Source of the DNA: Plasmodium brasilianum
Taxonomy: Eukaryota > Apicomplexa > Aconoidasida > Haemosporida > Plasmodiidae
Direction: 5' to 3'
DNA length: 64,000 nt
NCBI RefSeq assembly: GCF_023973825.1
Contig: NC_090123.1
Location: 1,099,501-1,163,500 of the forward strand
Under the pieces are notes generated by a model that was not told the origin of the DNA, did not search any database, and saw only the letters and a list, made by a program, of their open reading frames with translations. A program made the translations under genes and the position numbers. Position 1 is the stretch's first letter. Each line of letters opens with the position of its first letter. This document shows positions 45,901-52,636 of the stretch, one piece after another.

Positions 45901-47344
45901 TCTCAATCTTTTCAAGTTTCATATACGTTTGGTAAATTTTTAGATAATCAATAAGTAGCCTCAGTTTGTACATGTATAAGCTTACTGATGGGAAGTATAT
46001 GCATTCCTCCTCAATTTCGTTGTTTGTTTCAGTACTCTCTTTGTTGCTTTGATCTACAATTTTATTGCTTGTTTGGATGGTTGTTTGGTCACTTATTTTG
46101 GCGCGATCATTATGGAGAGCTGAGGCCTTACCGAAGAAGACGTTGATCTCGTGAAGCGACTGCAACTTTTTGCTCTTTCCCTTATACAGCTTAAAGAGAT
46201 ATAAGAAGTGCAAGAGGAAATTCAAGGTAGCATACAATTTTCCTTTAAGGACATCTACACAGTTATAGATCGAGTTGATAATTTCCGGAGTATTAATATT
46301 CTGGTTGCATGTATTAATCAAAACTTTGGATAAAAAGTTGAAAACAAATTTACAATTTTTGATCAAATAATTCGACTTATCAACAGATTTTGATAAAGAA
46401 TGTACAATGGGCATAATGAAATCCTTTTTCCTTTCTATATCATCTTGTCTACTACTTTCTAACTTTTGTAGAAAATGTATTACTGGTTTTAAATGAGTAT
46501 ACAGATCAGCTACTTCTGATTTATGATCTATTATTTCGTTTTTTATATTTTCTATAATATTTTTATAACTAGAATTTTTTTTTTTTTCTAAAATGATATT
46601 TATAATTTTTTTAAAACTCTCTTTGTCTATTTCATTGTATAAAAAGTTAATGTCTTCATTTTTACTTTTCAAATAATTTAAAAACTCACCACAATTTTCA
46701 TAATCTCTTTTTTTATAATTCATAAAATTCCTTAAAATTACATGATAACATTTGATAAAATGTATTAGATATTCTTCTAACGTATTTACATTTTCCTCTT
46801 TTACCTCTGACGGTAAATATGGTAAAGTTAATTTTTCTTCTATTTCCCCATATATTATTCTTAAATTAAGTAAAAAATTATTAAATTTTTTTTTCATTTC
46901 TTTTAATAAAGTAGATGAATTAATATCCTCATTATTATTCATAAAATTAGAAAAAAATATCTCTAAAAACCTCCTTATCACATTCTCCGCATCACTGTTC
47001 ATCTCTAAATATAAAATCTTCTGTTGAGGTGTCTTATATATTATTAAAAATTTTTCATATCTTCGTTTTTTGAAAATATCTAAGATGGAACCAAACACTT
47101 TGATACACTCCTTTTCATTAATTAGAAATAAACAATCTTCATTATCTTCACAAAACTTGTTTATCAACTTAACTGCGCACTCATCATTCTTGATGCTGTT
47201 TATTACCTCTTCCTTTTGGCACCCCTGAATGTTGAAGAAGTCCAGAGCGCTCGTCAGAATTTCCCCAACTCGGTCGTCATACTCGCCTCTGTAATCGCCA
47301 CTATAATCTCCGCTGTCCTTGTTCTCATCATTCGCTTTGCTCAT
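30911..47344 (-). CDS. Dynein heavy chain, axonemal type
   Basis: Single 16.4-kb exon, 5,477 aa, the motor ATPase of a flagellar dynein arm. The N-terminal ~2,000 residues form the tail and linker. Four P-loops mark AAA1-AAA4: GPAGTGKTETTKDL at ~2196, GVDGSGKS at ~2581, GNNGTGKTKC at ~3140 and GFGGSGKQS at ~3614. AAA1 also has the sensor-type GAWGCFDEFNRI stretch. A coiled-coil stalk flanks a microtubule-binding domain (LQNPPKECLDVTHAVL, ~3955-4015). AAA5-AAA6 and the C-terminal domain follow. The ETTKDL sequence after the AAA1 P-loop is typical of axonemal outer-arm chains, not cytoplasmic dynein. Typical chains have ~4,500 residues; the excess is Asn/Ser/Asp/Gly-rich inserts (e.g. residues ~1220-1300, 1570-1690, 2430-2500, 2780-2900, 3410-3540, 4340-4430). 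In malaria parasites, axonemal dyneins are needed only in the male gamete. Confidence 0.95.
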   Translation of the reverse strand: MSKANDENKDSGDYSGDYRGEYDDRVGEILTSALDFFNIQGCQKEEVINSIKNDECAVKLINKFCEDNEDCLFLINEKECIKVFGSILDIFKKRRYEKFLIIYKTPQQKILYLEMNSDAENVIRRFLEIFFSNFMNNNEDINSSTLLKEMKKKFNNFLLNLRIIYGEIEEKLTLPYLPSEVKEENVNTLEEYLIHFIKCYHVILRNFMNYKKRDYENCGEFLNYLKSKNEDINFLYNEIDKESFKKIINIILEKKKNSSYKNIIENIKNEIIDHKSEVADLYTHLKPVIHFLQKLESSRQDDIERKKDFIMPIVHSLSKSVDKSNYLIKNCKFVFNFLSKVLINTCNQNINTPEIINSIYNCVDVLKGKLYATLNFLLHFLYLFKLYKGKSKKLQSLHEINVFFGKASALHNDRAKISDQTTIQTSNKIVDQSNKESTETNNEIEEECIYFPSVSLYMYKLRLLIDYLKIYQTYMKLEKIEIPGEKGKKLTEEIHNICRDFNIINEIFLDINHEILNEEETIFINKYNSFESKVKELNKRLICVFVYSFDNDLKKNIKLLNSFLILRDIHAIEVELVRHTLLLCQDLKKEFVLVDNLFIKNATIIENNKKVFLENSFEAANVRKVDGIDERDINGEEGEGRLSGSGEDSKVKVLSIQYKEDLEENLKQLNINRNSPLFCEVVNLFTSLLKRVEQQYFPLRKIMKTLKIQNEKSDEINSIYRNISEKISKYISDVSKEWFRETIDVVNNFLNENIFKIRGDMFYVNFHPYIFMFINNIKNFFLNNLSVNDDCLNIYNKANTFKKFINILNSITKKYNNVISKTLDVEKELFEEKLVAIKKTLLRGVRELKWTENHIYEYIEIVDKDMSEIYNNISTLHSNIVSILNLTNSWIKKPIIEKRKKHEDIYSYLNTYKNNLSVLRGKLSEDFKSINMYIKQSYDILKIKKNNSMWKNYLKFLNNIIIDKLIELTNFLFNNLYDVMKCTKKDEQIFIIKINFIGNKLNMDLKLTSKKAFSVTSIFYKWIDDFMNLCSGIRRIDIKSGDYINEILLSLSVNHNKNKIKIFFENTIEKCYKYLESLKKYEHVWNIDIKKEFLLFKQKNEILLYPNYFEYNNNFQDSLKLMNINILHSFPNVVVYKKLIISLKEELVTFYHLKTYESINFVFFYSENLVEKLINFTKQNISLYSEYLQNFVKDAIYAINSFYENVISNLNEIAVVEFFAKKEDGNGKNTASKRSVRSSDQSAESGPRSSISDISNVGVGVDGGAENTTEGREKKEGVPKNDASVSENRQSEIMNKNKDVFYNLMRNLRSVKLSRKIIPLIFQKLKEIMENLKDLDIVTKYNEVLDNIEKNKEKVEIHYNEIKEKILKYKNNEIKNIKMEIKYFKEELSKLKRHIFSNIPSSSKDIYCNPYEKLNEFRKSYEIYKDKQRYHNELEILFEIDITVFNELDEIDIKLRDLKHLWDLVNCIIYFLEEEKKKLWKDIDVNSNIYIIDFILLYIRKNFFELKHLPIYEYIIKELKKLSSILPLLVDLNNDCIFDRHWNIIINISGSVNNLYSKRRGLDNSNNSILSASFNSKSGEDVVQVSGEMRSGAEDRGGASAGELNNDELNRGGANNNETSSGVGYSYEVDEETHNSGGGMKSEEAQGVEGSHLSSREGVNRTNSISRTNNTDSSDSGVSNKNFKIKYKELTMQGFFDLRLYKHVDAVHDVIEQAKKEKKIENKIKEINMIWKQMNFEFLKKQSYIQISNMDMILEIVDMHTSEILFFINQKKYILFIQETILNTQENLKKIDEVINIWRKFLNKFERLQPIYLNSEDIHSQLPQESKMFFNIENEYKDIINNAYEQKNVLQVCLNEDLFYLLCKFFKNIELCEKALNDYLDQKKKTFPRFYFLSNIALLDILSNGKNPLKILPYINDVFNAIKTIEFRKENGDNSVGEVSYEQNKPFDADDGTIVVHEKESKSGEYKEYIAKGVYSIENEHLEFLTELNLKGNVENYLKDLENHLKITIRSILENAKISSEILDEQNRDETMITNYISQVVCTCNQIIVTEEINKCFDELENGNESAFIDYKKLLIERINKLIKLVEKTEDYNIRTKLLSLIILDVHTRDVIISFIKKKISDSTSFDWQAQLKYYWMYDKKINNYTCEIKICDFKTKYLYEYIGNSGKLVITPLTDKCYITLTQALNLILGGAPAGPAGTGKTETTKDLSKAIGIAIFIFNCSNQMNYFNMSQICIGLSQTGAWGCFDEFNRISIEVLSVVSTQIKCIFDAIKEKKTVFHFIDDEIVLKKTCGFFITMNPGYAGRTELPENLKNLFRSCSMIVPDIKFICENMLMSFGFIKANKLSYKFVELYQLCKELLQKNIHYDWGLRAVKVVLIQAGNLKRKYSNFDEDVILMKALKDFNIPKITHEDIPIFLGLINDLFPNVDCNIFKEEENNSQQNGDRHYKSNNPEQSYQNISNNSSSTNQQNFSNIKKNDMSNNPLFENNSTVVKDSKIAAPEDLQHNADVVIKKDMKNEYLDSSTNGAKDIKNEEEKHIYSFDDAIKICIKEANLQIDDNFILKVKQLKDLMDVRHCVFILGVDGSGKSSVIEMLIKSLNKINESCLYEVINPKSIESYELYGYLTKNNEWVDGALSSIMRKMSRNIFPYNENIKHKITLLDGNIDAEWIESMNTVMDDNKVLTLVSNERIPFTKEMHLFFEITNMKYASPATVSRGGVLYINKGDISYKLFISSWINLLSNNIAKTEFYYLFNIFYTQNIEMLRKQCKFAFELSNLDIVKSICNYIDYFLFKYEKYINEVIKKIENKQNEENNFLNSEELNEELSSSSTLKKDKDIADTEGGAEEPGGIDKRKKRNEQKNGQKNEKKVPLKDELVEENATQSSSNNNNNSRSNGGKNRGTLSGENSTNTKESALNSEDKNIINKINYNYEILKDYYNCFFMNAYMWVLNNLIVDDKIMNAKNTFSNNIKTNLKVKMGNDYCCNYIYNIYENSWKHLSEYLDEDILYLQNLKWQSSEYDNDTKGYEDSQVTAEEEVDEGDEGDTDDQLGEQLVGQSDEQMDEKTNGEYSEEKEKRKRKKMKKNNKKKQQKKKKKKKSINNYIENMLPHNYDEIYINTIELIRIEKMIKYSLERNKPILVYGNNGTGKTKCIKNNINMNIEKFTHTIISVNYYTNSFALQKIIENNVEKRNTRTYGPPNQKKHIFFLEDLNITAKDNCDTQQTLEFLRQLLTYKLIYDRESLDEKKFIHDILFIGTINNNTNKFIDKRIQNKFNIINIDDISFKTFENIYKIILKQHLLKFDDTIKGLLNNMISFSYDLYSNITENISFNLSNFAPHYLFNLNDIHTVFYNIIKSTNPDIYNNRFKMLMILFHETQHAYINKLISNEHINIFTQIFNKLVQQYFPFFKDDFEKHRLIFDSPSEKERVNSLSNQFIPLTSYNGKSSMGVVTEGEEADEGVAQEDIGTDNLGISSNNIINGGITGSGSDCGSDRASEKGKNKDVRGNGNPRLQVGNYETSKGMNSSTNKGVEREKSSGIYDLSKNIFTSFISVRNGLDKMYLNVKKFYILKEVLSEKLNEYNSTHVELPLVLFDYAIIQICKMCRILDFNVSHLMLIGFGGSGKQSLVKLSIFINSLNLLSISTNNNYDVNNFKADMQEFHLKCAIKPGNVHVLLLKEKDISDSFLPYINDLTSTGLCNDLFSKDEYLGIFSSIRNQIKYLNIGESNEDVFNYYISKIRKNFKIAITHSPISNLYRDRLIKFPSFLSNFCFIYFLPWPYEALVNVSNRFLNDVEINKELKKNICEHMAYVHTSTNEMNKKYLEKKNRYNYVIPKTFLEYIYFYKNLLHVKNHEIDKSVERLNKGLLALTSTRENVQVLKKEIEIKITNIEEKKIEVNDILNKVKEATEVTNKEQQIVNEEKKKTEVFTKEAIEIQVKADKELSEALPIMNKAKEAVNCITKSAIQELKSLQNPPKECLDVTHAVLIALKEIKNYSWKFAQKIMNNPTQFLSKLQKFDAENMDEETVNLLTPFIEKKFFNYEMMKTKSSACAYLALWLVNIVKYNDVYKKVKPLMDKLQEATNNKNNAQEKLDQLENKVKELTDSVEKLRKKMNEVNEEKNNVIKIYNESKDKLNRAENLVNMLSDEYSRWSDEIAIIISNKKYIYGDCLLLSSFITYLGVFSSSFRVKLWKNLWLEHIKKSNILINNITSPIDIMVQDIQIATWKNEKLPEDKISIENALIVSTCYRWPLLIDPQLQGLKWLKVKGGDNITCLQFNCENFIKKIKNIITKGGYLIIENISEEIDNVIDGLLNREFIKKGNDTYVKIDNEEMLFNYPNAISRISKIQSFFESTSSSNANANANENGNTNVNANMNTNVSADTSVSPTSGNKNNGNTENQDQFNSDLDMNYKNYNQKQNSQGNINKAFSNENLAKVNFFNLVLQTKLSNPHFKPEVNSQCTLINFSVTCEGLEEQILAIIVNIEKPELEKQKQILVKNRNEYKIILNNLEDEILYQLSTVESSTIIDNISLINSLKTTKDTSINIQRQVADSINTENEINKTRELYRTLANEASIVYFILILMHNINYMYQYSLDSFISLLLKSIEAVHNANSVSSGGSGNNNSGNDGNDYKDASQKSSNDISSSSSSKLESFNNTDMITINRQDNNKFYDSKSYLNDGRGENDKDDSTNGASNSIYDEHMNKLIISFRKTIYSWINRGLLEKDKLLFNCIFVFKLLEKKKIYDKDFNMDYLNFFLKPPKGKGINENPLKEWLSDDCWENILLLSKFKEFENLSNNIHIDAQHKFKQWCSEIQPEICKLPLEWKKLNNYSFKKLLIIRSLRPDRITVTLENYIRNILPNSEEIMEKKNSFVDTLESSYNFMVNSTPILFILTPGSDFIKYVELLGKKYKFYLNHNLHVVSLGQGQESIALSKLELSHKEGHWIVLENIHLMAKFNLILENVIDKYSTEGSHPNFRCFLTSEITTNIPISILERSIKLTNEAPTGFKENLKRAFTFFSPDDYEEKDIRTKNILFSLCYFHSIIVERAKFGAEGFNIKYPFSLSDLRDSAKVLFNYLDNQNSIKVPWNDLKYIFGEIMYGGHIVNDKDMLICKTYLNYFMKEQSLEGMQLIPFSKNIQLFSPNNYSYDKILKYIDTQIVVESSILYGLNQHAEMNFRTNESIKLLKNILKLKLKETSTFVEELTTGETIEIKTSNILSEILNEIDNVFFNVEELMKSIPDDQITPLQYFLFQECTLMNTLTSVMKSSLKELSLAIKGEINMNSKIESLMNSLYKDKLPELWKNNSYSSNRNLSSWVNNLKERITFLSDWFNDPLSTPKVFNISLLFNPNSFFSAIKQILSRNEKCELDKIIMQIEVTNKSLNNIHSYPKEGAYIYGLYLDGANYDVEKNTLCDSSSKQKYFLMPVIHCKPIVSMGKIETDVYECPVYKTLSRGPTYVTNIKLKTKESSEKWILAGVALILDIADD

Positions 47345-48644
47345 TATAGGCGCGCTTAGGGAAGTGTGTACGTGCGGGTATTTGTATATGGTTTTGCGTA
47401 AGTGCTTGCTTATTCACTTGCGTATGTATTTTCGTATGTATTTGCTTATGCACTTGCGTAGGTGTGTCTATATATACGGAAGGACAATTACAGAGTTCAA
47501 CAAACAATCAACAGGATAACGTAAAGATAAAACCGCAAAAAATTGGACAAAAAAAGGATCGAAGTTCATTCGAAAATTTTAGATATTTCCCTTCCAAGTA
47601 ACGCACATGTGCTTCTATTAGTCCGACATATATATATATATATATATACAAATATATTATTCCTCTCCTTTTCGCCTTTTTATCCTTTCTTTTCCTTTTC
47701 TTCCTTTACTTTTTATTTTTTTACTGTTAAATGTTTCATTAGAATTTATTAATGCCTCATGCACTTAATGCTTACGTGACACTCGATAACATCATTCTAT
47801 TCATAACTAACAATTTATTTATTTTTATTTCCACTTTTATTATTTTTTTTTTTTCTATGTGTTTTTATATATCCATAAAGTATTCGTGAAATAATTATAC
47901 ATAGAAAGATCTCATGGTGTGTGTGTGTGTCTATTTTTACATTATATAAGGACTACGTTCTCTGCAGGACGGTTATTTCATTTTTTTTTTTTTTTTATAA
48001 GTGCATAAGTGATGCCTTTTCTCTTTTTTAATTGATGCAAATACATCATTTTTGTGTATTTTTACCTTAACATCACTATTATTACTTAGTGTAAATTCTA
48101 CTTACGTTCGTGTGTCTGTGTATACGTGGTACCCCATGTGGGCACTGCTTACATAAAAATATCAGTATTGTGGAGCTTCTTAAAGTAGTGAGGTTGATGC
48201 TATTATTTTTTTTTCCCTTATTTTTATTACATGAAAAAAGAAAATAAATAAAGTAAAATGACGCAATATTATATATAATACAATACAGTATAATATAATA
48301 CAATATAATTTAATTTAGTTTAGTACAATATAATATTTCTCTTCCCGGTGAGCGTTTTTCCGCTATCAGCGCCATGACCTCTTCATTTTACACATTTTTT
48401 TTTCCAACAAAAAAAATAAAAAAAAAATAAACTATTTGGTCAATCTTTTCATTATCTATAGAGATGATAAAGCATGCCTAGGAACTTAATTCCTCTCGAA
48501 TTTCCTTTTAAGAGGTTTCTCCTGACAAGTATAAAAACACAAATAGTAGAAGACACTTAAAAAAGTTATACAAACTTCTAGGGTAAAAAGTTGGCGTATT
48601 TTACAGTATGCAAGAGTATATACATAAATATGTATACAAGTGTA

Positions 48645-48649
<5 letters not shown>

Positions 48650-48684
<35 letters not shown>
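48650..48684. repeat. (TA)n microsatellite
   Basis: About 17 uninterrupted TA units. Confidence 0.85.
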
Positions 48685-48690
<6 letters not shown>

Positions 48691-49139
48691 ATACGTAGGT
48701 ATATCCATACAAATATATATATGATATATAACTGTGTACATATAACAAATAACAAGGATAAAAAAAAGCAGAAGCTGTAACAGCTAGCATCCCAGTTCTA
48801 CTTCACCAAAATTTCTAAAAAGGAAATAAAAAAAATTAAGGCATTGATTATAAGCACAATTAATTTGATTATATGCTTTTTTACATAATATAAAATTAAG
48901 CATAAAAATTAAAAGTGGCGTGCAAACGTATACATATATATATACATATACGCATGCATACATACTTGTACAAACACCTACCTACGCAGTTAAAAGTATA
49001 GCGTTGTGAGAAAATATTTTCAGCAGCGCGGTAGCCAGAGATCAAGTGTAAATCTCTCTTCATCGATTAACAAAAAAAAAAAAAAAAAAAAAAAAAAGGC
49101 TACCAAACGAATTGGAAACGTCGTTACAGAAAAATTTGA

Positions 49140-49290
49140 AAATTTTATTATTATTTTGTTCATTTTGTTCATACTGTACATATTGCCCATTTTGTTCATT
49201 TTGTTCATACTGTTCATACTGTTCATACTGTTCATACTGCCCATTTGGTTCATTTTGTTCGTATTGCCAATTTTATTCTTGTTGTTCATA
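49140..49290 (+). repeat. 9-bp minisatellite upstream of OMPDC
   Basis: About 15 units of TTGTTCATT / CTGTTCATA in the presumed 5' untranslated region, with no stop in several frames on either strand. Translated, it gives monotonous Phe-Ile-Leu on plus and Met-Asn-Ser/Lys on minus, so the open frames crossing it are not taken as coding. Confidence 0.8.
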
Positions 49291-49375
49291 GTGCCCATTT
49301 TTTATAATATGAGCAATTATGAAGTAGCCACCATTGAAAGAATTCACAGTGGTATGTACACATAATTACGGAAAA

Positions 49376-50341
49376 ATGGGTATGAAAACAAAATTAGAAA
49401 AAAGAAGGAGTGAAGTAAATACCTGTTTGTGTATTGGAATAGACCCTGATGAAGATGATATACAAAATTTTAAGAAAAATGAAAAAGAAAAGGGATTTAA
49501 AAACATTAGGAACAACTTAAATGATAGCGGAATAAATGCAATTGAAATAGGAAGAGATCTTTTATTAGGAAAAGAATCCTTTGACAACTTAAAAGAAAAA
49601 GATGAATTCTTTTATTTTTTTAATCATTTTTGTTTTTATATAATTAATACAACAAAACAACATGCGTTAGTATATAAAATGAATTTTGCTTTTTACATCC
49701 CATATGGTTCAGTAGGCATTGATGTTTTAAAAAATGTCTTTGATTTATTACATTATTTAAATATACCAACAATTCTTGATATGAAAATTAATGATATTGG
49801 AAATACAGTTAAAAGTTATAGGAAATTTATTTTTGAATATTTGAAAAGTGACTCCTGCACTGTTAATATATATATGGGCACCGAAATGTTAAGAGACATA
49901 TGTTATAATGAAGAAAAGAAACAGTACTATAGTGCTTTTGTTCTTATTAAAACAACAAATAAAGATTCCTATATATTTCAAAAAGACCTTTCTTCTGGTA
50001 ATAAACAAGCATATATGTTAATGGCAGAAAAAGCCCAGGAAATGTCATCCATTTTAAAAATAGAAGAAAATAACGAATTTATTGGTTTTGTTGTTGGTGC
50101 CAATAGTTTTGAAGAAATGAAAATTATAAGAAATCAATTTCCAGATTGCTATATTTTATCTCCAGGAATAGGAGCACAGAATGGGGATTTGCTTAAAACG
50201 TTAAGTTATGGTTACACTCAAAATTATGAAAAATTATTGATTAATATTGGTAGAACTATAACGAAAAATGCCGATCCGAAAAAAGCTTCTGAAATGTACT
50301 ATAATCAGATTACTCAAATTTTGAAAGGGCTACAAAATTAG
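49376..50341 (+). CDS. OMPDC: Orotidine 5'-phosphate decarboxylase
   Basis: 321-aa cytosolic enzyme making UMP from OMP, the last step of de novo pyrimidine synthesis, essential because Plasmodium cannot salvage pyrimidines. The catalytic set is visible: Lys101 (YKMNFAFY) and the DMKxxD motif Asp135-Lys137-Asp140 (LDMKINDIGNT). The phosphate-binding end is FIGFVVGAN, SPGIGAQNGD and NIGRTITKN. I chose the ATG at 49376 (MGMKTKLEKRRSEVNTCLCI) instead of the in-frame ATG 42 bases upstream, because known Plasmodium OMPDCs begin at MGxK and the extra 14 residues look like leader DNA. Plasmodium OMPDC is monofunctional but works in a complex with OPRT. Confidence 0.95.
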   Translation: MGMKTKLEKRRSEVNTCLCIGIDPDEDDIQNFKKNEKEKGFKNIRNNLNDSGINAIEIGRDLLLGKESFDNLKEKDEFFYFFNHFCFYIINTTKQHALVYKMNFAFYIPYGSVGIDVLKNVFDLLHYLNIPTILDMKINDIGNTVKSYRKFIFEYLKSDSCTVNIYMGTEMLRDICYNEEKKQYYSAFVLIKTTNKDSYIFQKDLSSGNKQAYMLMAEKAQEMSSILKIEENNEFIGFVVGANSFEEMKIIRNQFPDCYILSPGIGAQNGDLLKTLSYGYTQNYEKLLINIGRTITKNADPKKASEMYYNQITQILKGLQN

Positions 50342-51080
50342 GCAGTCCCACTGTGATGGAAATCGCCCAGCATACCGCGCAGCTTAACCATTAAATACCG
50401 CTGCATGCGTACACACATATACATATATATTTGTGCCTAATTTGTGTGTGCTATTTATATAAATATTTATCTGAGTGCCCTCGTAGAATTGTCCATTTTT
50501 CAAAAGGAGTAATTAAAAGTAGGCGGTTTTTATCAATATATGATTTACCCTTCCAATGTTGCTTCTTCTTTTTTTTTTTTTTTTTCATAATTTATGTAAT
50601 TGTTTCGTTTAAATTAAAAAAATAAAAAAAATTATATTTACTGCGGCACTATTTTCTGCTTAGTTAAATATTGTGCAAAAATATATGATGAATAATAACA
50701 AGTATGGAAATGAAAAAAAAAAATTGTTTCCATAATGTATGGTATGGAATGAAATAAGTAAAATAAATATATATATACATATATATATGCACGAGTGAAT
50801 AAACTTTAGTATAAGGCACATGCACCACTTAATGCGCTTCGTTGTTTGCTTAAATGACTGCAAAAAAAAATTAATTGTACATAGACGAATAGTAAATGTA
50901 CAAAAAGAATAATTAATGTACACACATACCTAACAATGGTTCGAAAAAAAAGTATGCAAAAATAACATATGTATTTATTATGTGTACACTTATATACATA
51001 TACATATTTTAATTCGTTTCCGTAAAAAATTAGTAAATTGTAAATAAGACTTCATAAGTGAAGTCTAATATTCGTTTTTT
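50342..51080. other. 3' flank of OMPDC
   Basis: No recognised gene. It contains a T tract at 50571-50586 and short TA repeats near 50766-50790. Confidence 0.4.
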
Positions 51081-51083
51081 ATT

Positions 51084-51325
51084 AGTGTGTTTTCATCCCA
51101 AGTTATTTCAAAATCATTGCAATGTGCATAATAGGTTCCTTTAGGAGGTTAACTTTTGCTAAAGGAAATAACTTGTCCATATTTATAGGCTAAATATCTC
51201 GTTATCGAAAAATACATGACCCTAAATATGCAATAACAACAGGAAATGCTACACCAAAAAAGAGTATACAGGATTCCACCTAGACAGTAAAATATAGGGT
51301 TTATCATTTTAAATAAAAACGAAGT
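51084..51325 (-). CDS. Candidate small membrane protein gene, splice structure unresolved
   Basis: Two GC-richer minus-strand segments look coding. 51218-51293, after acceptor TGTCTAG, reads VESCILFFGVAFPVVIAYLG (a membrane span) and stops at TAA; another frame from an ATG at ~51316 is also open and starts MINPIFYCLGGILYTLFWCS. 51084-51163 reads TYYAHCNDFEITWDENTLIK, then NEY and a TAG. The one join that keeps the second segment's frame uses donor G/GTGTAG inside the first and acceptor CCTAAAG/GAACC; joining through the ATTTCCTTTAG acceptor instead gives a KVNLLKEPIMHIAMILK end. I cannot choose between these models. An upstream piece at ~51500-51520 after a TTTCGCAG acceptor may belong to it. 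Confidence 0.35.
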
Positions 51326-51680
51326 AGAGTAAAAGAAAAATAAGGTGACGAATATAGGGGGAATTAATTAATAGGAAGCAATTGTACAAAAAAAAAAAAA
51401 AAAAAAAAGCCTTAATAATGTAAGCAAAAATTAAAAAAAAAAAAAAATTATGAACATATTCATAAATAATATTAGTCTATTCTCAGCTATAAACAATATT
51501 CCTATCTTTTTAACTTATTCTTCTGAAATTTGTGTAGCTTCTGCGAAAAAATACCAAAAAAATAAAATAAAATAATAGAACAGTAAAAAAGTAAAACACT
51601 ACAAAATATCACAACACAAAACAAAACAAAATAATATCTAAAATGTAGTCAATATTAAAAAGAAAAAACAATTCTGTATA

Positions 51681-52636
51681 TTAATGCGGTTGGAACAAAA
51701 TGTGTGCGGCATTTTCACTCAACTGTGTTTCACTTGGTAAATACGGCAAACAGGAAAATTTCATAATATATAACATGTATTTATATATATATATATGCAT
51801 GCACAGGTATGTAATTTCAGGATTATCTTTACTTTCTTTAATTTTCTGTCTAAGTTCATATCTTTTCACAAGCTCTGTAACATTATCTTCTAATTCTTTT
51901 TCACTTTCTCCTTTGATATAAAAAAAAACAAAAATGAAATAAAAAAATAAGGAAAATATGTTGCATATATGTTGAGTAAATTTACATGGGGAAAAAACAA
52001 ATAAAAATATTTGAGGTGCTAAAATAAAAAAAAAAAAAATCTAAGGACATAAAAAATGTTGACATTGTAAACAATGGAAAACCTCACATTGTTACCGTAG
52101 TGCAGTGTTACCGGTGTGCAATGCTTACAAATAGAGTATTTACAAAACATTGCATGCTCAATAATTTAAATGTATATATATATATATATAATTGCAAATA
52201 TATGGCATAAATGCAAAAATTAACACAAATAAATACAAAAAAAATAAAAGTAAAAAATATGTATATTCGCTTATACACATATTCATACCAATGTTATAAA
52301 TTTGATAAAAATTCGTGGAACAAAAAACTACTTCAAGCAAACCTCCGATGAAAAACATTCCTACGTACAAATATGGCAAACGCTTGTAAACGTTTACCTT
52401 TTTCAAACTCCTTGGCCCCTTAATGAGTAAAAAAAAGTTATAACAGTCACATACATTTGTAAAACTAAAACGCCCAAATGTATACATGGTTATAACGCAT
52501 ATGTGTATACATACATACATACATACATATGTATATATATATATATATATTTTTTCATATATTTTATGTATTATTATTATTTTTTTTTTTATTAGCTCAC
52601 TAAAGCATTATTTGTAATTATTTGTTATACCTCCAT
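51681..52636 (-). CDS. Small single-span membrane protein, SMIM4/UQCC5-like, four exons
   Basis: Exons 52631-52636 (Met-Glu only), 52289-52418, 51805-51910 and 51681-51732 join with consistent phases (0, 1, 2) to 97 aa. It begins ME, then GPRSLKKVNVYKRLPYLYVG, continues through a membrane span (MFFIGGLLEVVFC), then STNFYQIYNIGESEKELED and a charged helix. The pattern of a basic leader, LP, a Gly-x-x-Glu membrane helix and Asn-Phe-Tyr followed by an acidic/basic helix resembles SMIM4 (UQCC5, UPF0640), a mitochondrial inner-membrane assembly factor of respiratory complex III. The gene model is well supported; the family match is by eye and tentative. The last exon (18 codons) is the weakest part. 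Confidence 0.6.

Larger units (their letters stand above)
47345..49375. promoter_or_regulatory. Divergent intergenic region between dynein and OMPDC
   Basis: 2 kb separating start codons on opposite strands. Near the dynein start (47395-47470) there are imperfect repeats of TTGCGTATGTAT-like sequence; (TA)n runs lie at 47630-47650 and 48650-48684, and a 26-base A tract at about 49072-49097. No further gene was seen; several open frames here are TA-repeat artefacts. Confidence 0.45.

Noticed and set aside
49006..49365. 119-aa hydrophobic plus-strand frame upstream of OMPDC
   Set aside because: Driven by a poly-A tract and the 9-bp repeat; no conserved residues.
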